This document shows positions 30,758 to 41,936 of a stretch of DNA of 42,743 nucleotides, in pieces. Position 1 is the first letter of the stretch. The number at the start of each line of letters is the position of its first letter. The notes beneath the pieces are model-generated. The model was not told the origin of the DNA, did not search any database, and saw only the letters and a list, made by a program, of their open reading frames with translations. The stretch is from Acidobacteriota bacterium (GTDB lineage: Bacteria > Acidobacteriota > Vicinamibacteria > Vicinamibacterales > SCN-69-37): NCBI GenBank assembly GCA_024640135.1, contig JAHEFO010000008.1, positions 1 to 42,743 on the forward strand, given 5' to 3'. A program made the translations under genes and the position numbers.

Positions 30758-31507
30758 ATGTTTGAGGCTTTAACTGCTCTGATCGCGCTGCAGGCGCTTG
30801 ATTCGGCCGCTGACACGGCCCGCAGGTTCATCAGCGAGATGCCTGAACGCGAACGTGCCCTTGAAGCCGAGGTCGCCGCAGCCCAGGCCGTGGTCGACGA
30901 CGCGGCAGCCAGACTCAAGGAGAACGAGGCGGCGGTGCGCGTACACGAGAAGGATGTGGCGGCGATCGACGCGCGCATGGCCAAATTCGAAGACCACAAG
31001 GCCGCCGTCAAGACCAATCAGGAGTTTCACGCGCTCAATCACGAAATCGAGGTCGCCCAGACCGGCAAGACCGAACTCGAAGACCAGATTCTCGCGTTGA
31101 TGGAGGCCGCCGAGGCGCTCAAGGCCTCGCTCAAGGACGCCGAGGCCACGCTGGCAGAACGACGCCGGACCGCCGATGCGGAGCGAGCCAGGCTGCACAA
31201 GGACGCCGCGGCTCACGAGGCAGACGTGGCGCGTTTGGCCGCTGAGCGCAGTACCGCGACACAGTCGATCCCGGCAGATCTGCTCACCAAGTACGACCAA
31301 ATCTCCAGGAGCCGCAAAGGCGTGGCGGTCGCTCCCATGATCGGGGGCCATTGCACGGCCTGCTACGTTCGCCTTCGCCCCCATGCCGAGCAGCAGGTGC
31401 GCCGCAACGACAGCATCCAGCCGTGCGACAGCTGCCAGCGGATTCTCTACTTCGTCCCGCCGGCCGACACGGATTCAGAGCCGCCGGCGGCGCCCCCGGC
31501 GTCGTGA
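30758..31507 (+). CDS. Coiled-coil protein with C4-type zinc ribbon (COG1579-like)
   Basis: Long coiled coil then GGHCTACYVRLRPHAEQQVRRNDSIQPCDSCQRILYF. Confidence 0.88.
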   Translation: MFEALTALIALQALDSAADTARRFISEMPERERALEAEVAAAQAVVDDAAARLKENEAAVRVHEKDVAAIDARMAKFEDHKAAVKTNQEFHALNHEIEVAQTGKTELEDQILALMEAAEALKASLKDAEATLAERRRTADAERARLHKDAAAHEADVARLAAERSTATQSIPADLLTKYDQISRSRKGVAVAPMIGGHCTACYVRLRPHAEQQVRRNDSIQPCDSCQRILYFVPPADTDSEPPAAPPAS

Positions 31508-31515
31508 CGCCGGTG

Positions 31516-32322
31516 CTATTGGCGGCGCCGGCGCAGTTGGATGGCCGCGGCCATCCGGCCGGTCAGGGGCCCCTCGGCGCGGTGCGAGAACCACCGGGCG
31601 GTATCGTGGGCGCTGCAGATTCGTGAAACCCCAATCGCGTCCGACGGCACGCCGGCCCAAACCAGGTGATTCACATTGGCCTGCCACAAGTCGAGCTTCC
31701 ACCGCTCCGGGCCATCCTCGGTCATCCACGCAGCCGCCTCTGGAGTCATAGCAAGGAACGCGTTACGCACGCGCCCGTCCACCTGGTAGCAACACGGGCC
31801 GATGCTCGGCCCGACGGCCGCGACAAGGTCTTGCGGCGGCACCCCCAGCGCGTCAATCGCTTCGATGGTGGTCCGTGCAATTGCCGCGCACGTTCCCTGC
31901 CATCCCGCGTGCACGGCAGCCACGACACGGTGATGTCGGTCCGCAATCAGAATGGGCACACAGTCCGCCACTCGAACCGAGATGACCCGAGACGGGTCCG
32001 TACACACGATGGCATCGGCGACGGTGTCTGGCGCGAAAGGCACACCGGACCGCACGGAGGCGACCATCCGTCCGTGAACCTGCGTGACCCGGGCCACGTC
32101 GTCGCCGGCGACCCCGAACAGACGGCCGAGTCTGTCATAGTCGGCGCCTGCCTCCCCGCCGAAATCCAGCGCGCGACTGGTAAAGACGTGCGGCGCCAGC
32201 GGGAGCAGCGCCGCGCACTCCAGCGCCGCGCCACCGGGGCTGTCCCGCCACTGCCAGCCCGCGGCCACCTGACGTGTCGCCTCCGCCCGTTCCCTGCGCA
32301 CCCGGTCAACCACGGTCGTCAC
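31516..32322 (-). CDS. pgeF: Purine nucleoside phosphorylase/laccase-domain protein, YfiH/PgeF family
   Basis: TQVHGRMV, VRVADCVPILIAD, VAAVHAGWQGTCAAIA, VGPSIGPCCYQV; GTG start preceded by AGGAGGGAG. Confidence 0.9.
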   Translation of the reverse strand: MTTVVDRVRRERAEATRQVAAGWQWRDSPGGAALECAALLPLAPHVFTSRALDFGGEAGADYDRLGRLFGVAGDDVARVTQVHGRMVASVRSGVPFAPDTVADAIVCTDPSRVISVRVADCVPILIADRHHRVVAAVHAGWQGTCAAIARTTIEAIDALGVPPQDLVAAVGPSIGPCCYQVDGRVRNAFLAMTPEAAAWMTEDGPERWKLDLWQANVNHLVWAGVPSDAIGVSRICSAHDTARWFSHRAEGPLTGRMAAAIQLRRRRQ

Positions 32323-32474
32323 TCTCCCTCCTGAGGCCCTCCGCTGCCGGTGGTACCTCGCCCGCAACCCCCACTCTATCCGAGGGTTGCCAGGACCCGC
32401 CGGGCGGCCGCCTTCTGGCCAGCGGCTTGCTCACCTGTATGTCGACCGGATGGCCCGGTGGAGGAAAAAACACG

Positions 32475-32774
32475 ATGACCATCAAGTTCGTACCAAACGA
32501 CAAGGGCAACCCCCCAGGCAAGCTGGCGGACGCCGAACTGCTGTTCGCCGGAGGACCGCTGGACGGACTGAAGCTCGTGGGCTTCGGGATCTGGGAGCGC
32601 AAGCAAGGTGGCCGCAACGTCACGTTTCCTGCGCGCCAGTACTCGGTGAACGGCGAACGGCGCAGTTACTCGTTGCTGCGGCCCATCCTCGACGCGTCAT
32701 CGCAGGACACACTGCGCAATCTGATTCTGGAGGCGTACAAAGAGCATGAGGCTGAGTTGGCCGAGGCGGTCTAG
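32475..32774 (+). CDS. Small hypothetical protein (~99 aa)
   Basis: MTIKFVPNDKGNPPGKLADAELLFAGG... preceded by GGTGGAGG SD-like sequence; compact basic/acidic fold-like composition. Confidence 0.7.
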   Translation: MTIKFVPNDKGNPPGKLADAELLFAGGPLDGLKLVGFGIWERKQGGRNVTFPARQYSVNGERRSYSLLRPILDASSQDTLRNLILEAYKEHEAELAEAV

Positions 32775-34552
32775 CGGGCGCCAGAAGTCGCAGCCCGGCG
32801 CGGCGGCACGGTCTGTTCTGCGCGCAGGCTCTTTTCGAGTTCGCCGCGGAAGAAACTTTCCCTGGTGCCGCCATCGATGACCTGCCACGGCAGAAACGCG
32901 TCAGCCTCGCGGTTGCGGTACAGGTACGCGTCAGCGTCCAGGCCCACGTCGGCGACGGCCGCCCGCCACTGTCCGCCATTCTGTTCGGCGCGCTCGATCA
33001 CGTCTGACACCCGGCGGTCGCCCAGCGACAGCAGGCCTTGATAGTACGAGTGCCGCTCGGACTTGATAGTGAAGTACACGTTGTCGATCCCGGACACCAA
33101 CTGGCGCAACCGCTTGCTCTTCTGGTCAATGGTCGCGGTGGCGGTCATCGGCATCCACTGATAGGTGGTGCCGGGTTTGGGCACGAGCGGGTTGACTGAG
33201 GCCACGATGCGCCCAACGGTGCCGCGTGCTCGCGCGTGGGCCAGCATGATGTCGCGCATCGCCAGCGTGAGGTCGCGAATCGCAACCAGGTCTGCGTCCT
33301 CTTCGGTCGGAATCCCGAGCATGTAGTACAGCTTGAGATTCTGAATTCCGCTGGCGAAGATCAGGTCCGTTCGCGCGAGGATTTCGTCGTTCGTGACGGT
33401 CTTGTTGATGACCCGGCGCAGACGATCGGAGCCTGTCTCAGGCGCAATCGTGATCGACTTCTCTCCGCTCTGATGCAGGAGGCGCACGATCGGTTCCGTC
33501 AAGTCGTCCATCCTGAGCGAGGCCGGGCTGATGCCGTATCCCATTGCCAGCAGCTTCTCCAGAATCATCACGATGTCGGGATGGTCGCAGAGCGCGATCG
33601 ATACCAGGCCCACACGAGTCGCGTAGGGTCGTGCGGCCTCGGCGAGTGCCAGGATTCGCGCGGTGTCGAACGGTCGCACCGGCAGGTAATTGTACCCGGC
33701 CCAACAGAACCGGCACATGTTGGCACAGCCGCGAACCACCTCTATCAGGAACCGGGCGCCGAACTCGGTATCGGGAGTGAAGATGCTCGTGCAGGGAGGA
33801 TCCAGATGATCGGTCGCCTTGACCGCCGCCTTTCGCACCACCGCGGGCGCGCCGGTGCCCGCCCGCGGCGTGATGGCTGCGACCCGCCCGGGCCCGTCAT
33901 AGACGACGTCGTAGAACGACGGAATGTAGAAACCCCGCTCCTGCACGAGCAGGCTGAACAGGTCCTCACGCGACCCGGCTCGGTGCCAGCAGTCGACCAA
34001 CGCGGGCACGAGCAGCTCGCCCTCGCCGGCGGCGATCACATCGGCGAAGGGCGCCAGCGGCTCCGGATTGACAAACGTCACGGCGCCGCCGATGACAACA
34101 AGGGGGTCGCGCGGATGACGATCGGAGGCGCGCGTCCTGAGGCCGGCAAGGCGCAACATCGTCAAGACGTTGGTGTAGTCCCATTCGAACGACACCGAAA
34201 ACGCGAAGATGTCGAACTCGCCCACGGGCGTCTGGGACTCGATCGTCACGAAGGGGTCGTTCCGCCCGCGATCGCCGAGGAGTTCCTGCTTCCCCGGCAG
34301 GAACACCCGCTCACACACGACCCGGTCGTCAGCGTTGAGCAACCGGTAGACCGTCTGAAGCCCGAGATTGGACATCCCCACGAAATAGGTGTTCGGAAAC
34401 GCCAGGGCCACGCGAAGCCGTCCACCGTGAGGCTTCCGCACGTGTCCGACCTCCCTCTCCAGCGTGGCAAGGGCATCGTCTCGGCGGTGACCAGGTCCTC
34501 GACCGGCACCAGCGCGGCCGGCGAACTTACGGGGCGGGGAACGTCTTGGCAT
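32771..34552 (-). CDS. TIGR03960-like B12-binding-fold radical SAM protein
   Basis: FPNTYFVGMSNLGLQTVYRLLN; radical SAM motif VRGCANMCRFCWAGYNYLPVR; SITIAPETGSDRLRRVINK; VNPLVPKPGTTYQW. Confidence 0.88.
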   Translation of the reverse strand: MPRRSPPRKFAGRAGAGRGPGHRRDDALATLEREVGHVRKPHGGRLRVALAFPNTYFVGMSNLGLQTVYRLLNADDRVVCERVFLPGKQELLGDRGRNDPFVTIESQTPVGEFDIFAFSVSFEWDYTNVLTMLRLAGLRTRASDRHPRDPLVVIGGAVTFVNPEPLAPFADVIAAGEGELLVPALVDCWHRAGSREDLFSLLVQERGFYIPSFYDVVYDGPGRVAAITPRAGTGAPAVVRKAAVKATDHLDPPCTSIFTPDTEFGARFLIEVVRGCANMCRFCWAGYNYLPVRPFDTARILALAEAARPYATRVGLVSIALCDHPDIVMILEKLLAMGYGISPASLRMDDLTEPIVRLLHQSGEKSITIAPETGSDRLRRVINKTVTNDEILARTDLIFASGIQNLKLYYMLGIPTEEDADLVAIRDLTLAMRDIMLAHARARGTVGRIVASVNPLVPKPGTTYQWMPMTATATIDQKSKRLRQLVSGIDNVYFTIKSERHSYYQGLLSLGDRRVSDVIERAEQNGGQWRAAVADVGLDADAYLYRNREADAFLPWQVIDGGTRESFFRGELEKSLRAEQTVPPRRAATSGAR

Positions 34553-34692
34553 GAAGAAACGCCAGCAGTACTCACGCCTCGCCTGACACGAAAGCGAGAT
34601 GCGAGAAGGTGGCTATGGAGATTGTACCTGCGAATTGAGGACCGGAACCGATCTCAGACGTAGGTCCCGCGGCCCTGCGTGTGAGAGCGGCT

Positions 34693-35937
<1,245 letters not shown>

Positions 35938-35956
35938 CTGACGATCTCCTTCTGAC

Positions 35957-37189
35957 CTAGAAAAACTCTTTGAACATCGTGCGCAACCGGCCACCGAAGC
36001 GACCGATGACCCCGGCGCCGACTCGCTCCGGTACGCGCTGAAAGTGGTGGTGCGCATACATCACCAGGCCCACCGAGGTGCCGAAGGCGGGACTGTTGAC
36101 GTGATCGGCCAGGCCGCCCACACCCTCCGGCTCACCTCGCCGCACCGGCAGGTCGAAGATCTGCTCGGCGATTTCCGCCATGCCCTCCAGCATGCTGCCG
36201 CCGCCTGTCAGCACCATCCCGGAATGGAGGGATTTCTCGAATCCCGCCTTCCGGATTTCATCCCACAGGAGGTGACAGATTTCCTCCGCCCTGGGCTGCA
36301 GAATCTCCGACACGACGCGACGCGGCATCAGCCGCGCCCGCCGGCCGGCGATACTGGCCACTTCCATCGTCTCGTCCTCCGGCACGAGTGACGTCAGCGC
36401 GCAGCCGGATCGACGCTTGAGCTTCTCCGCCTCTGGAATCGGCATCCGGAGTCCAACCGCGATGTCGTTGGTGAAGTGGTCTCCACCAACGGCTACGACG
36501 CCCGTGTGCCAGAGACTGCCGCGTTCGAACACCGCGAAGTCAGTCGTGCCGCCGCCGATGTCAACGACCGCCACACCCAGTTCCTTTTCGTCCGGGGTGA
36601 GCACGGCCTCGCTGGCGGCGAGCTGCTCCAGCACGGTCTCTCCCACTTCGACACCGGCGCGATTGACGCACGCCACCATGTTCTGCATCGACGAGGAACT
36701 GCCGGTGACCACGTGCACGTTGACTTCCAGCCGCGATCCCGTCATTCCCACGGGCACCGCAACGCCATCCTGGTCGTCCACGACAAAGTCCTGGGGCAGA
36801 ACATGCAGAATCTCACGACCGGCCGGCAGCGCCACGGCCCGGGCGGCGTCGATGGCTCGTTTGACGTCCTCGCGCGTGATCTCCCGGCTTCGACCTGCCA
36901 CCGCCACGACGCCACGACTGTTGAACGCCTTGACGTGTGCACCAGACAGCGCCAGGTGCACCGTGTCGATCTCGACCCCGGCCGTCAGTTCCGCCTCATC
37001 AAGGGCCCGCTTGATCGCCTCCGCCGCCGAATCCACGTTGTTCACGACACCGCGTCGAATGCCCTTCGAATCCGCGAGCCCGATGCCGATGATGTCGAGA
37101 GTTCCGTCGTCCATCATCTCGCCGACGATGGCCGACACTTTGGAGGTGCCCACGTCGAGCCCAACCAGGTAACGTTCTTTCCGTGCCAT
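35957..37189 (-). CDS. ftsA: Cell division protein FtsA
   Basis: [44 protein letters not shown]. Confidence 0.97.
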   Translation of the reverse strand: MARKERYLVGLDVGTSKVSAIVGEMMDDGTLDIIGIGLADSKGIRRGVVNNVDSAAEAIKRALDEAELTAGVEIDTVHLALSGAHVKAFNSRGVVAVAGRSREITREDVKRAIDAARAVALPAGREILHVLPQDFVVDDQDGVAVPVGMTGSRLEVNVHVVTGSSSSMQNMVACVNRAGVEVGETVLEQLAASEAVLTPDEKELGVAVVDIGGGTTDFAVFERGSLWHTGVVAVGGDHFTNDIAVGLRMPIPEAEKLKRRSGCALTSLVPEDETMEVASIAGRRARLMPRRVVSEILQPRAEEICHLLWDEIRKAGFEKSLHSGMVLTGGGSMLEGMAEIAEQIFDLPVRRGEPEGVGGLADHVNSPAFGTSVGLVMYAHHHFQRVPERVGAGVIGRFGGRLRTMFKEFF

Positions 37190-37205
37190 CAGATCTCCCC
37201 CACTC

Positions 37206-38066
37206 CTACTGCCGTTGCGCCCGTGCATTCCGAGGTTTGGCTACGAGGCTCTGGCCGAACCTCAGGTCCACGAAATCAATGTCATCCATTCGCTCGATGA
37301 GCGTCGGTCGGATCTCCAGATAGGTCCGAATCCGCTCGACGAACTGCTCGTCTCCCAGGAACAGGAGCGTCGGGTCATCACCGATCAGGATGGCGACGTT
37401 GCCCTCCCGCGAGACATCCACCTGGGACACGGAACGCCGCAGTTCCGGACGCACGCCCAGCGCCGCCAGGAATCGCGCGACCAGCTGTGCGCGCCCCGGA
37501 TCGATTGCCGACCCACCGCCGGAGTCGGGCTCCGCCATGCCATCGACGATCGGCAGCTCGAAGTCGCCGTACTGCGGACCGTACTCGTCGATGATGATCC
37601 CCGTGCCGTCAACCAGGTACAGCCGGTTCCCGAGCCGCGCGATCGCGATGGGATCGCGCTCGACGACGCGCACGGCGATCGTCGAGGGGAGAACCCGGCG
37701 AACCGTCACCGAGGCCACCCACGGGGAATCCAGCAGCCGCCTCTGGAGCTGCTGCAGGTCCACCAGGAGCAGACTCTCACCAAGAACGCCTCCGATGACG
37801 GCGTCGACTTCGCCATCCGACAGCTGATGGTTGCCGTCCACCGTCAGACGATCCACCGCAAGCAGACGGGCATTGACGATACTGGCCGAGGCCATCACCC
37901 CGAACGCCACAAGCCCTCCGATCACGAGCACCATGCCTCCGGCCCTGAGCCATCGCCGGCCGAAACGGCGGTGTCTCCCAGGCCGAACGTCGGGACGTCT
38001 GAAACGCTTGTCCGCCACCGAGGCCGGCCCCCCGGGCAACCCACGCCGCCTGGTCGTCCCCCTCAA
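37206..38066 (-). CDS. ftsQ: Cell division protein FtsQ
   Basis: Arg-rich N-terminus, one TM, POTRA-like LLAVDRLTVDGNHQLSDGEVDAVIG, SPWVASVTVRRVLPSTIAVRVVER; TTG start overlaps the murC stop (GTG 38015 is an alternative). Confidence 0.9.
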   Translation of the reverse strand: MRGTTRRRGLPGGPASVADKRFRRPDVRPGRHRRFGRRWLRAGGMVLVIGGLVAFGVMASASIVNARLLAVDRLTVDGNHQLSDGEVDAVIGGVLGESLLLVDLQQLQRRLLDSPWVASVTVRRVLPSTIAVRVVERDPIAIARLGNRLYLVDGTGIIIDEYGPQYGDFELPIVDGMAEPDSGGGSAIDPGRAQLVARFLAALGVRPELRRSVSQVDVSREGNVAILIGDDPTLLFLGDEQFVERIRTYLEIRPTLIERMDDIDFVDLRFGQSLVAKPRNARAQRQ

Positions 38067-39478
38067 CTCGTCACCTCGCGCCCGTCGATGCCGCCCATCT
38101 GCCGCAGCGCCGACAGCACCTGGTCGGCCACCAGGCCAACGGACCCGGCGCCGAGTGTCACCACCAGGTCACCGGCACGAACGAGCATCGCGACGTGGCT
38201 TGGCACGTCCGCCACATTGGGCACGACAATCAGCTCGCGAACGTGTTCCCGCACGCGAGCGGCCAGCACCTCCAGGGTGATGTCAGCAATCGGCGCTTCG
38301 CCCGCGGCGTAAATGTCCGTCAGCACGACCACGTCAGCGAGTCCCAAGGCGGGGCCGAATTCAGCCATCAGATCGCGTGTCCGCGTGTACCGGTGCGGCT
38401 GAAACACCGCCACCAACCGCTGCGGCGCCCCCTCCCGCGCGGTGCGCAGCACGGCCGTAACCTCCGTGGGGTGATGACCGTAGTCGTCGACCACGGTAAC
38501 GCCCGAGACCTCGCCGCGCATCTGATAGCGGCGTTCGGCGCCATGGAACTCGACGAGTGCCGCGGCCATGCGCTCGAACGGCACTCCGAGCTCGCGGCCA
38601 ATCGCCACGGCCGCCAGCGCGTTGAGGAGATTGTGACGGCCGGGCACGCCGACCACGAGCTCGTCGCGCCGCACCTGATTCCCTTCGACGGTTCTGACGA
38701 TGCAGCGCGCGTGGCGACCGTCACTCCTCTCCGCTTCCCCCCGCACCTCAGCCTGCTGGGAGAAGCCATAGGTAATGACGCGCCGGGTCAGGCGCGGAAT
38801 GAGCGCGGCCACTGCCGGGTCGTCAAGGCACACCACTACCGCCCCGTAGAACGGCACCTTGTTGCCGAAAGTGACAAACGCGTCAACCAGGTTCTCGAAC
38901 GCGCCGTAACTCTCCATGTGCTCATGGTCGAGGTTCGTGATCACGGCGAACGTCGGGGACAGCATCAGAAACGAGCGATCGCTTTCGTCCGCCTCCGCCA
39001 CCATGTACTGGCTGCTTCCAAGGCGCGCGTTACTGCCGAACGCGGACAACCGGCCTCCGATCACGGCCGTGGGGTCGAGGCCCCCCTTTTCCAGCAGCAG
39101 GGCAATCATCGAGGTCGTAGTGGTCTTGCCGTGGGCGCCGGCGACCGCGATCCCCGTCCGCAGGCGCATGAGTTCGGCGAGCATTTCCGCGCGCGGAATG
39201 ACCGGCACATGTTTGGCTCGCGCCGCCAGAACTTCAGGGTTGTCCTTGGCAACCGCCGACGAGGTCACGACGACGTCGGCGTCTCCGATGTGAGCGGCAT
39301 CGTGTCCGATGGCAATACACACTCCCAGCTCAGCCAGCCGGTCCGTCGTTTCGGACCGGCGCGCGTCGGACCCGGACACCGAGTATCCGAGATTCACAAG
39401 GAGTTCGGCAATGCCGCTCATGCCGATGCCGCCGATACCGACGAAATGCAGCCGCCGTGTGCGCCCCATCATGGTCAT
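38063..39478 (-). CDS. murC: UDP-N-acetylmuramate--L-alanine ligase
   Basis: HFVGIGGIGMSGIAELL, AGAHGKTTTTSMIALLL, DDYGHHPTEVTAVL, FQPHRYTRTRDLM. Confidence 0.98.
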   Translation of the reverse strand: MTMMGRTRRLHFVGIGGIGMSGIAELLVNLGYSVSGSDARRSETTDRLAELGVCIAIGHDAAHIGDADVVVTSSAVAKDNPEVLAARAKHVPVIPRAEMLAELMRLRTGIAVAGAHGKTTTTSMIALLLEKGGLDPTAVIGGRLSAFGSNARLGSSQYMVAEADESDRSFLMLSPTFAVITNLDHEHMESYGAFENLVDAFVTFGNKVPFYGAVVVCLDDPAVAALIPRLTRRVITYGFSQQAEVRGEAERSDGRHARCIVRTVEGNQVRRDELVVGVPGRHNLLNALAAVAIGRELGVPFERMAAALVEFHGAERRYQMRGEVSGVTVVDDYGHHPTEVTAVLRTAREGAPQRLVAVFQPHRYTRTRDLMAEFGPALGLADVVVLTDIYAAGEAPIADITLEVLAARVREHVRELIVVPNVADVPSHVAMLVRAGDLVVTLGAGSVGLVADQVLSALRQMGGIDGREVTS

Positions 39479-40575
39479 GCGGCAAGCTCCAGGAGACGGG
39501 ACACGATAAGCGAAGCCGCCTCAGGACGCGCGACCCGGCGCATCGCGGCGCTCATGGCAGCGCGCCCGGCAGAATCAGTGACCAGATCGGCAATCGCGCC
39601 GGCTAATCGTGACGGGCCGCCGGCCTCAGCCAGGACACGCTCCTCGAGGAGCCTGGCCGCGCCCGCGTCGGCCAGCACCTGAGCGTTTTGTCGCTGGTGG
39701 TCATCCGTCGCGGTCGGAAGCGGCACGAGGATCGCCGGGCGTCCAAGCGCGGCCAACTCAGCCAGCGTGGTCGCGCCGGCACGCGAGACGACGACCGCGG
39801 CGGCGCGCATTTCCGGAGCGACGGCATCGAGAAAGGTCACCGCGCGCACGGCAATTCCGGCGGCGCGGTACTGCTCCTGCACCCACTCCAGGTCCCGGTT
39901 GCCGGTCTGATGCACGATCTCCACATCCGGACAGCGCCGCACCAACTCCGGTGCTGCCGCCGCCATCGCGACGTTGATCGCGTGCGCCCCCTGAGATCCC
40001 CCAATCACCAGAACACGGGGCGGCGCGGCTCCCGCCGGCGCGCCCTCAGCTGCCTGCATGAATTCCGGACGGACGGGATTCCCGGAGACGAAGCCCTTCC
40101 CGCGAAAGCGGGGCAACGTCCTCTCATAGGTAACCGCGGCCGCGCCCACGAATGGAGCCAGGCAGCGATTGGTCAGGCCCGGCACGGCATTCTGTTCCAG
40201 CACCATCGTCGCCATGCCTCGGAGCGCCGCCAGCAACACGACGGGACCGGAACTGTAGCCCCCGACGCCAACCACCACATGAGGCCGGCGGCGCGAGAGC
40301 AGGTGCCAGGCATCCAGCAGTCCGACGGGCAGCAGCGCCGCGCCGCGCAGACGGACGACCAGCGACTTGCCTTTCAAGCCGGCACTGCGAATCAGATCGA
40401 GTGGAAACCCTTCCAGCGGCACGACGCGCGCTTCGAGTCCCCGCGCGGTTCCGGCAAACGACACACGCGCCTCCGGCACGCGTGCCACCAGGGCCCGGGC
40501 CACCGCCAGGCCGGGATAGAGGTGTCCTCCCGTGCCGCCTCCCGCAATCACGACAGTCAAGGGCCCCCGGGTCAT
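39475..40575 (-). CDS. murG: UDP-GlcNAc:undecaprenyl-PP-MurNAc-pentapeptide GlcNAc transferase
   Basis: IAGGGTGGHLYPGLAVA, GVGGYSSGPVVLLA, LVIGGSQGAHAINV, SRAGATTLAELAALGRPAILVPLPTATDDHQRQNA. Confidence 0.97.
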   Translation of the reverse strand: MTRGPLTVVIAGGGTGGHLYPGLAVARALVARVPEARVSFAGTARGLEARVVPLEGFPLDLIRSAGLKGKSLVVRLRGAALLPVGLLDAWHLLSRRRPHVVVGVGGYSSGPVVLLAALRGMATMVLEQNAVPGLTNRCLAPFVGAAAVTYERTLPRFRGKGFVSGNPVRPEFMQAAEGAPAGAAPPRVLVIGGSQGAHAINVAMAAAAPELVRRCPDVEIVHQTGNRDLEWVQEQYRAAGIAVRAVTFLDAVAPEMRAAAVVVSRAGATTLAELAALGRPAILVPLPTATDDHQRQNAQVLADAGAARLLEERVLAEAGGPSRLAGAIADLVTDSAGRAAMSAAMRRVARPEAASLIVSRLLELAA

Positions 40576-41732
40576 CCTTCAGCCCCGAGGGGATCGGCCG
40601 TCGTGTGGGCGGTGCTGCGCGCGCGCCCGGTTGAATCCAGGGCCGTCGCATGCTGGGTGATGTTCAGGAGAATTCCCATCGCCGCCAGATTGACCAGCAT
40701 CGACGATCCCCCGTTGCTCACGAACGGGAGTGGGATGCCCTTGGTCGGGACCAATCCGAGTACGACGCTGATGTTCACAAACGCCTGCAGAGCGATCATC
40801 GCCGTCAAGCCCGTCGCCAGGAGTGCGCCAAGCCGATCGGGCGCGAACATCGCGGCCCGGATTCCGCGCACGGCGATGACGCAGAAACACACGAGAATCA
40901 CGGTCGCCCCGATGAGACCTAATTCCTCCGACAGGATGGCGTAGATGAAATCGGTGTGCGCTTCAGGAATGTAGTAGAGCTTCTGCACCCCCTCCATCAG
41001 GCCGCGCCCCACGATGCCGCCTGACCCCACCGCGATGAGGGACTGGTTCAACTGGTAACCCGAACCGCTCAGATCGGCATCGGGGTTCCAGAACGCCGTG
41101 ATGCGGTCCCAGCGATAGGGCTCGATAAACACGATCGTGCCGGCCACGGGTATCAGCACGGCGCAGACCGCGGCGAGATACCGAAACGACAGCCCCGACG
41201 CAAACACCATGATCAGCACGACACCCGACAAGGCGGCTGACGTGCCGAAGTCCGGTTGCATGACAATCAGGCCCGTGAGCACACCCGCGACAACGCCGAC
41301 CGGAAGGAGCGCGTACTTGATCTCGTTGATGCGATGCATGCGCCGCTCGAGCAGCGCCGCGGTAAAGAAGATGGCGGCGAGCTTGGCAAATTCCGAGGGC
41401 TGCAGCGTCAGACCCTGCAGCGTGATCCAGCGTCTCGTCCCGTTGATAGGCGAGAACCCGAACACCGCCAGTAGCAGCAGCACCGCGACCGCCAACACGG
41501 TCCAGATCACGACCGGGCGGCGATACACGTGGTAGTCCACCCGCATGCCGATGGCCAGCAGGACCAGGCCGGCGCCGACGAACATCGCCTGCTTGAAGAG
41601 GAACTTGTACGCCGAGTCGAACTTGTCCATTGAGTACACCGCCGACGCGGAATACACCATGACCAGGCTGACCCCTAGCAGCAGGAGGGTTGGCCACAGG
41701 AGCCACTTGTCCGACTTCAGCGTCCTTGCCAT
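40572..41732 (-). CDS. ftsW: Peptidoglycan polymerase FtsW (SEDS family)
   Basis: GTRRWITLQGLTLQPSEFAKLA, AHTDFIYAILSEELGLIGA, IPLPFVSNGGSSMLVNLAAMGILLN. Confidence 0.96.
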   Translation of the reverse strand: MARTLKSDKWLLWPTLLLLGVSLVMVYSASAVYSMDKFDSAYKFLFKQAMFVGAGLVLLAIGMRVDYHVYRRPVVIWTVLAVAVLLLLAVFGFSPINGTRRWITLQGLTLQPSEFAKLAAIFFTAALLERRMHRINEIKYALLPVGVVAGVLTGLIVMQPDFGTSAALSGVVLIMVFASGLSFRYLAAVCAVLIPVAGTIVFIEPYRWDRITAFWNPDADLSGSGYQLNQSLIAVGSGGIVGRGLMEGVQKLYYIPEAHTDFIYAILSEELGLIGATVILVCFCVIAVRGIRAAMFAPDRLGALLATGLTAMIALQAFVNISVVLGLVPTKGIPLPFVSNGGSSMLVNLAAMGILLNITQHATALDSTGRARSTAHTTADPLGAEG

Positions 41733-41802
41733 TCCTGCCTTTCACTCCTTCCCGTGACCCTCACCCTAAAGCCGGACCCGCACCGAGCCGAAACATCTGG
41801 CG

Positions 41803-41936
41803 GTCCCGAAGACGGGACGCTGAGCAATCGACAGTCATCAGTCAAGCCTCGGGCGAAGACGCCAGCCTCACAGGCCAGAACGGCCTGTGTTCCCAGCGGC
41901 CAGCTCTTCACCGCGGTGCCCCAACTGATGACTGTC
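41803..41936. repeat. Intergenic cluster of inverted repeats between murD and ftsW
   Basis: GTCCCG-AAGA-CGGGAC (41803-41818); perfect 13-bp inverted pair GACAGTCATCAGT (41830-41842)/ACTGATGACTGTC (41924-41936); nested CACAGGCC-AGAAC-GGCCTGTG (41869-41889). Confidence 0.8.

Noticed and set aside
30640-31017. Minus-strand ORF ending VLVGPPGLEPGTNRL
   Set aside because: Same artefact (tRNA T-arm antisense) joined to the shadow frame of the zinc-ribbon gene.
32365-32390. 7-bp inverted repeat GCAACCC/GGGTTGC upstream of the small ORF
   Set aside because: Short arms and a 12-nt or longer loop; could easily be chance in GC-rich DNA without conservation data.
38195-40944. Plus-strand ORFs of 495 aa and 418 aa opposite murC/murG/ftsW
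   Set aside because: Shadow frames; the minus strand encodes intact dcw proteins.
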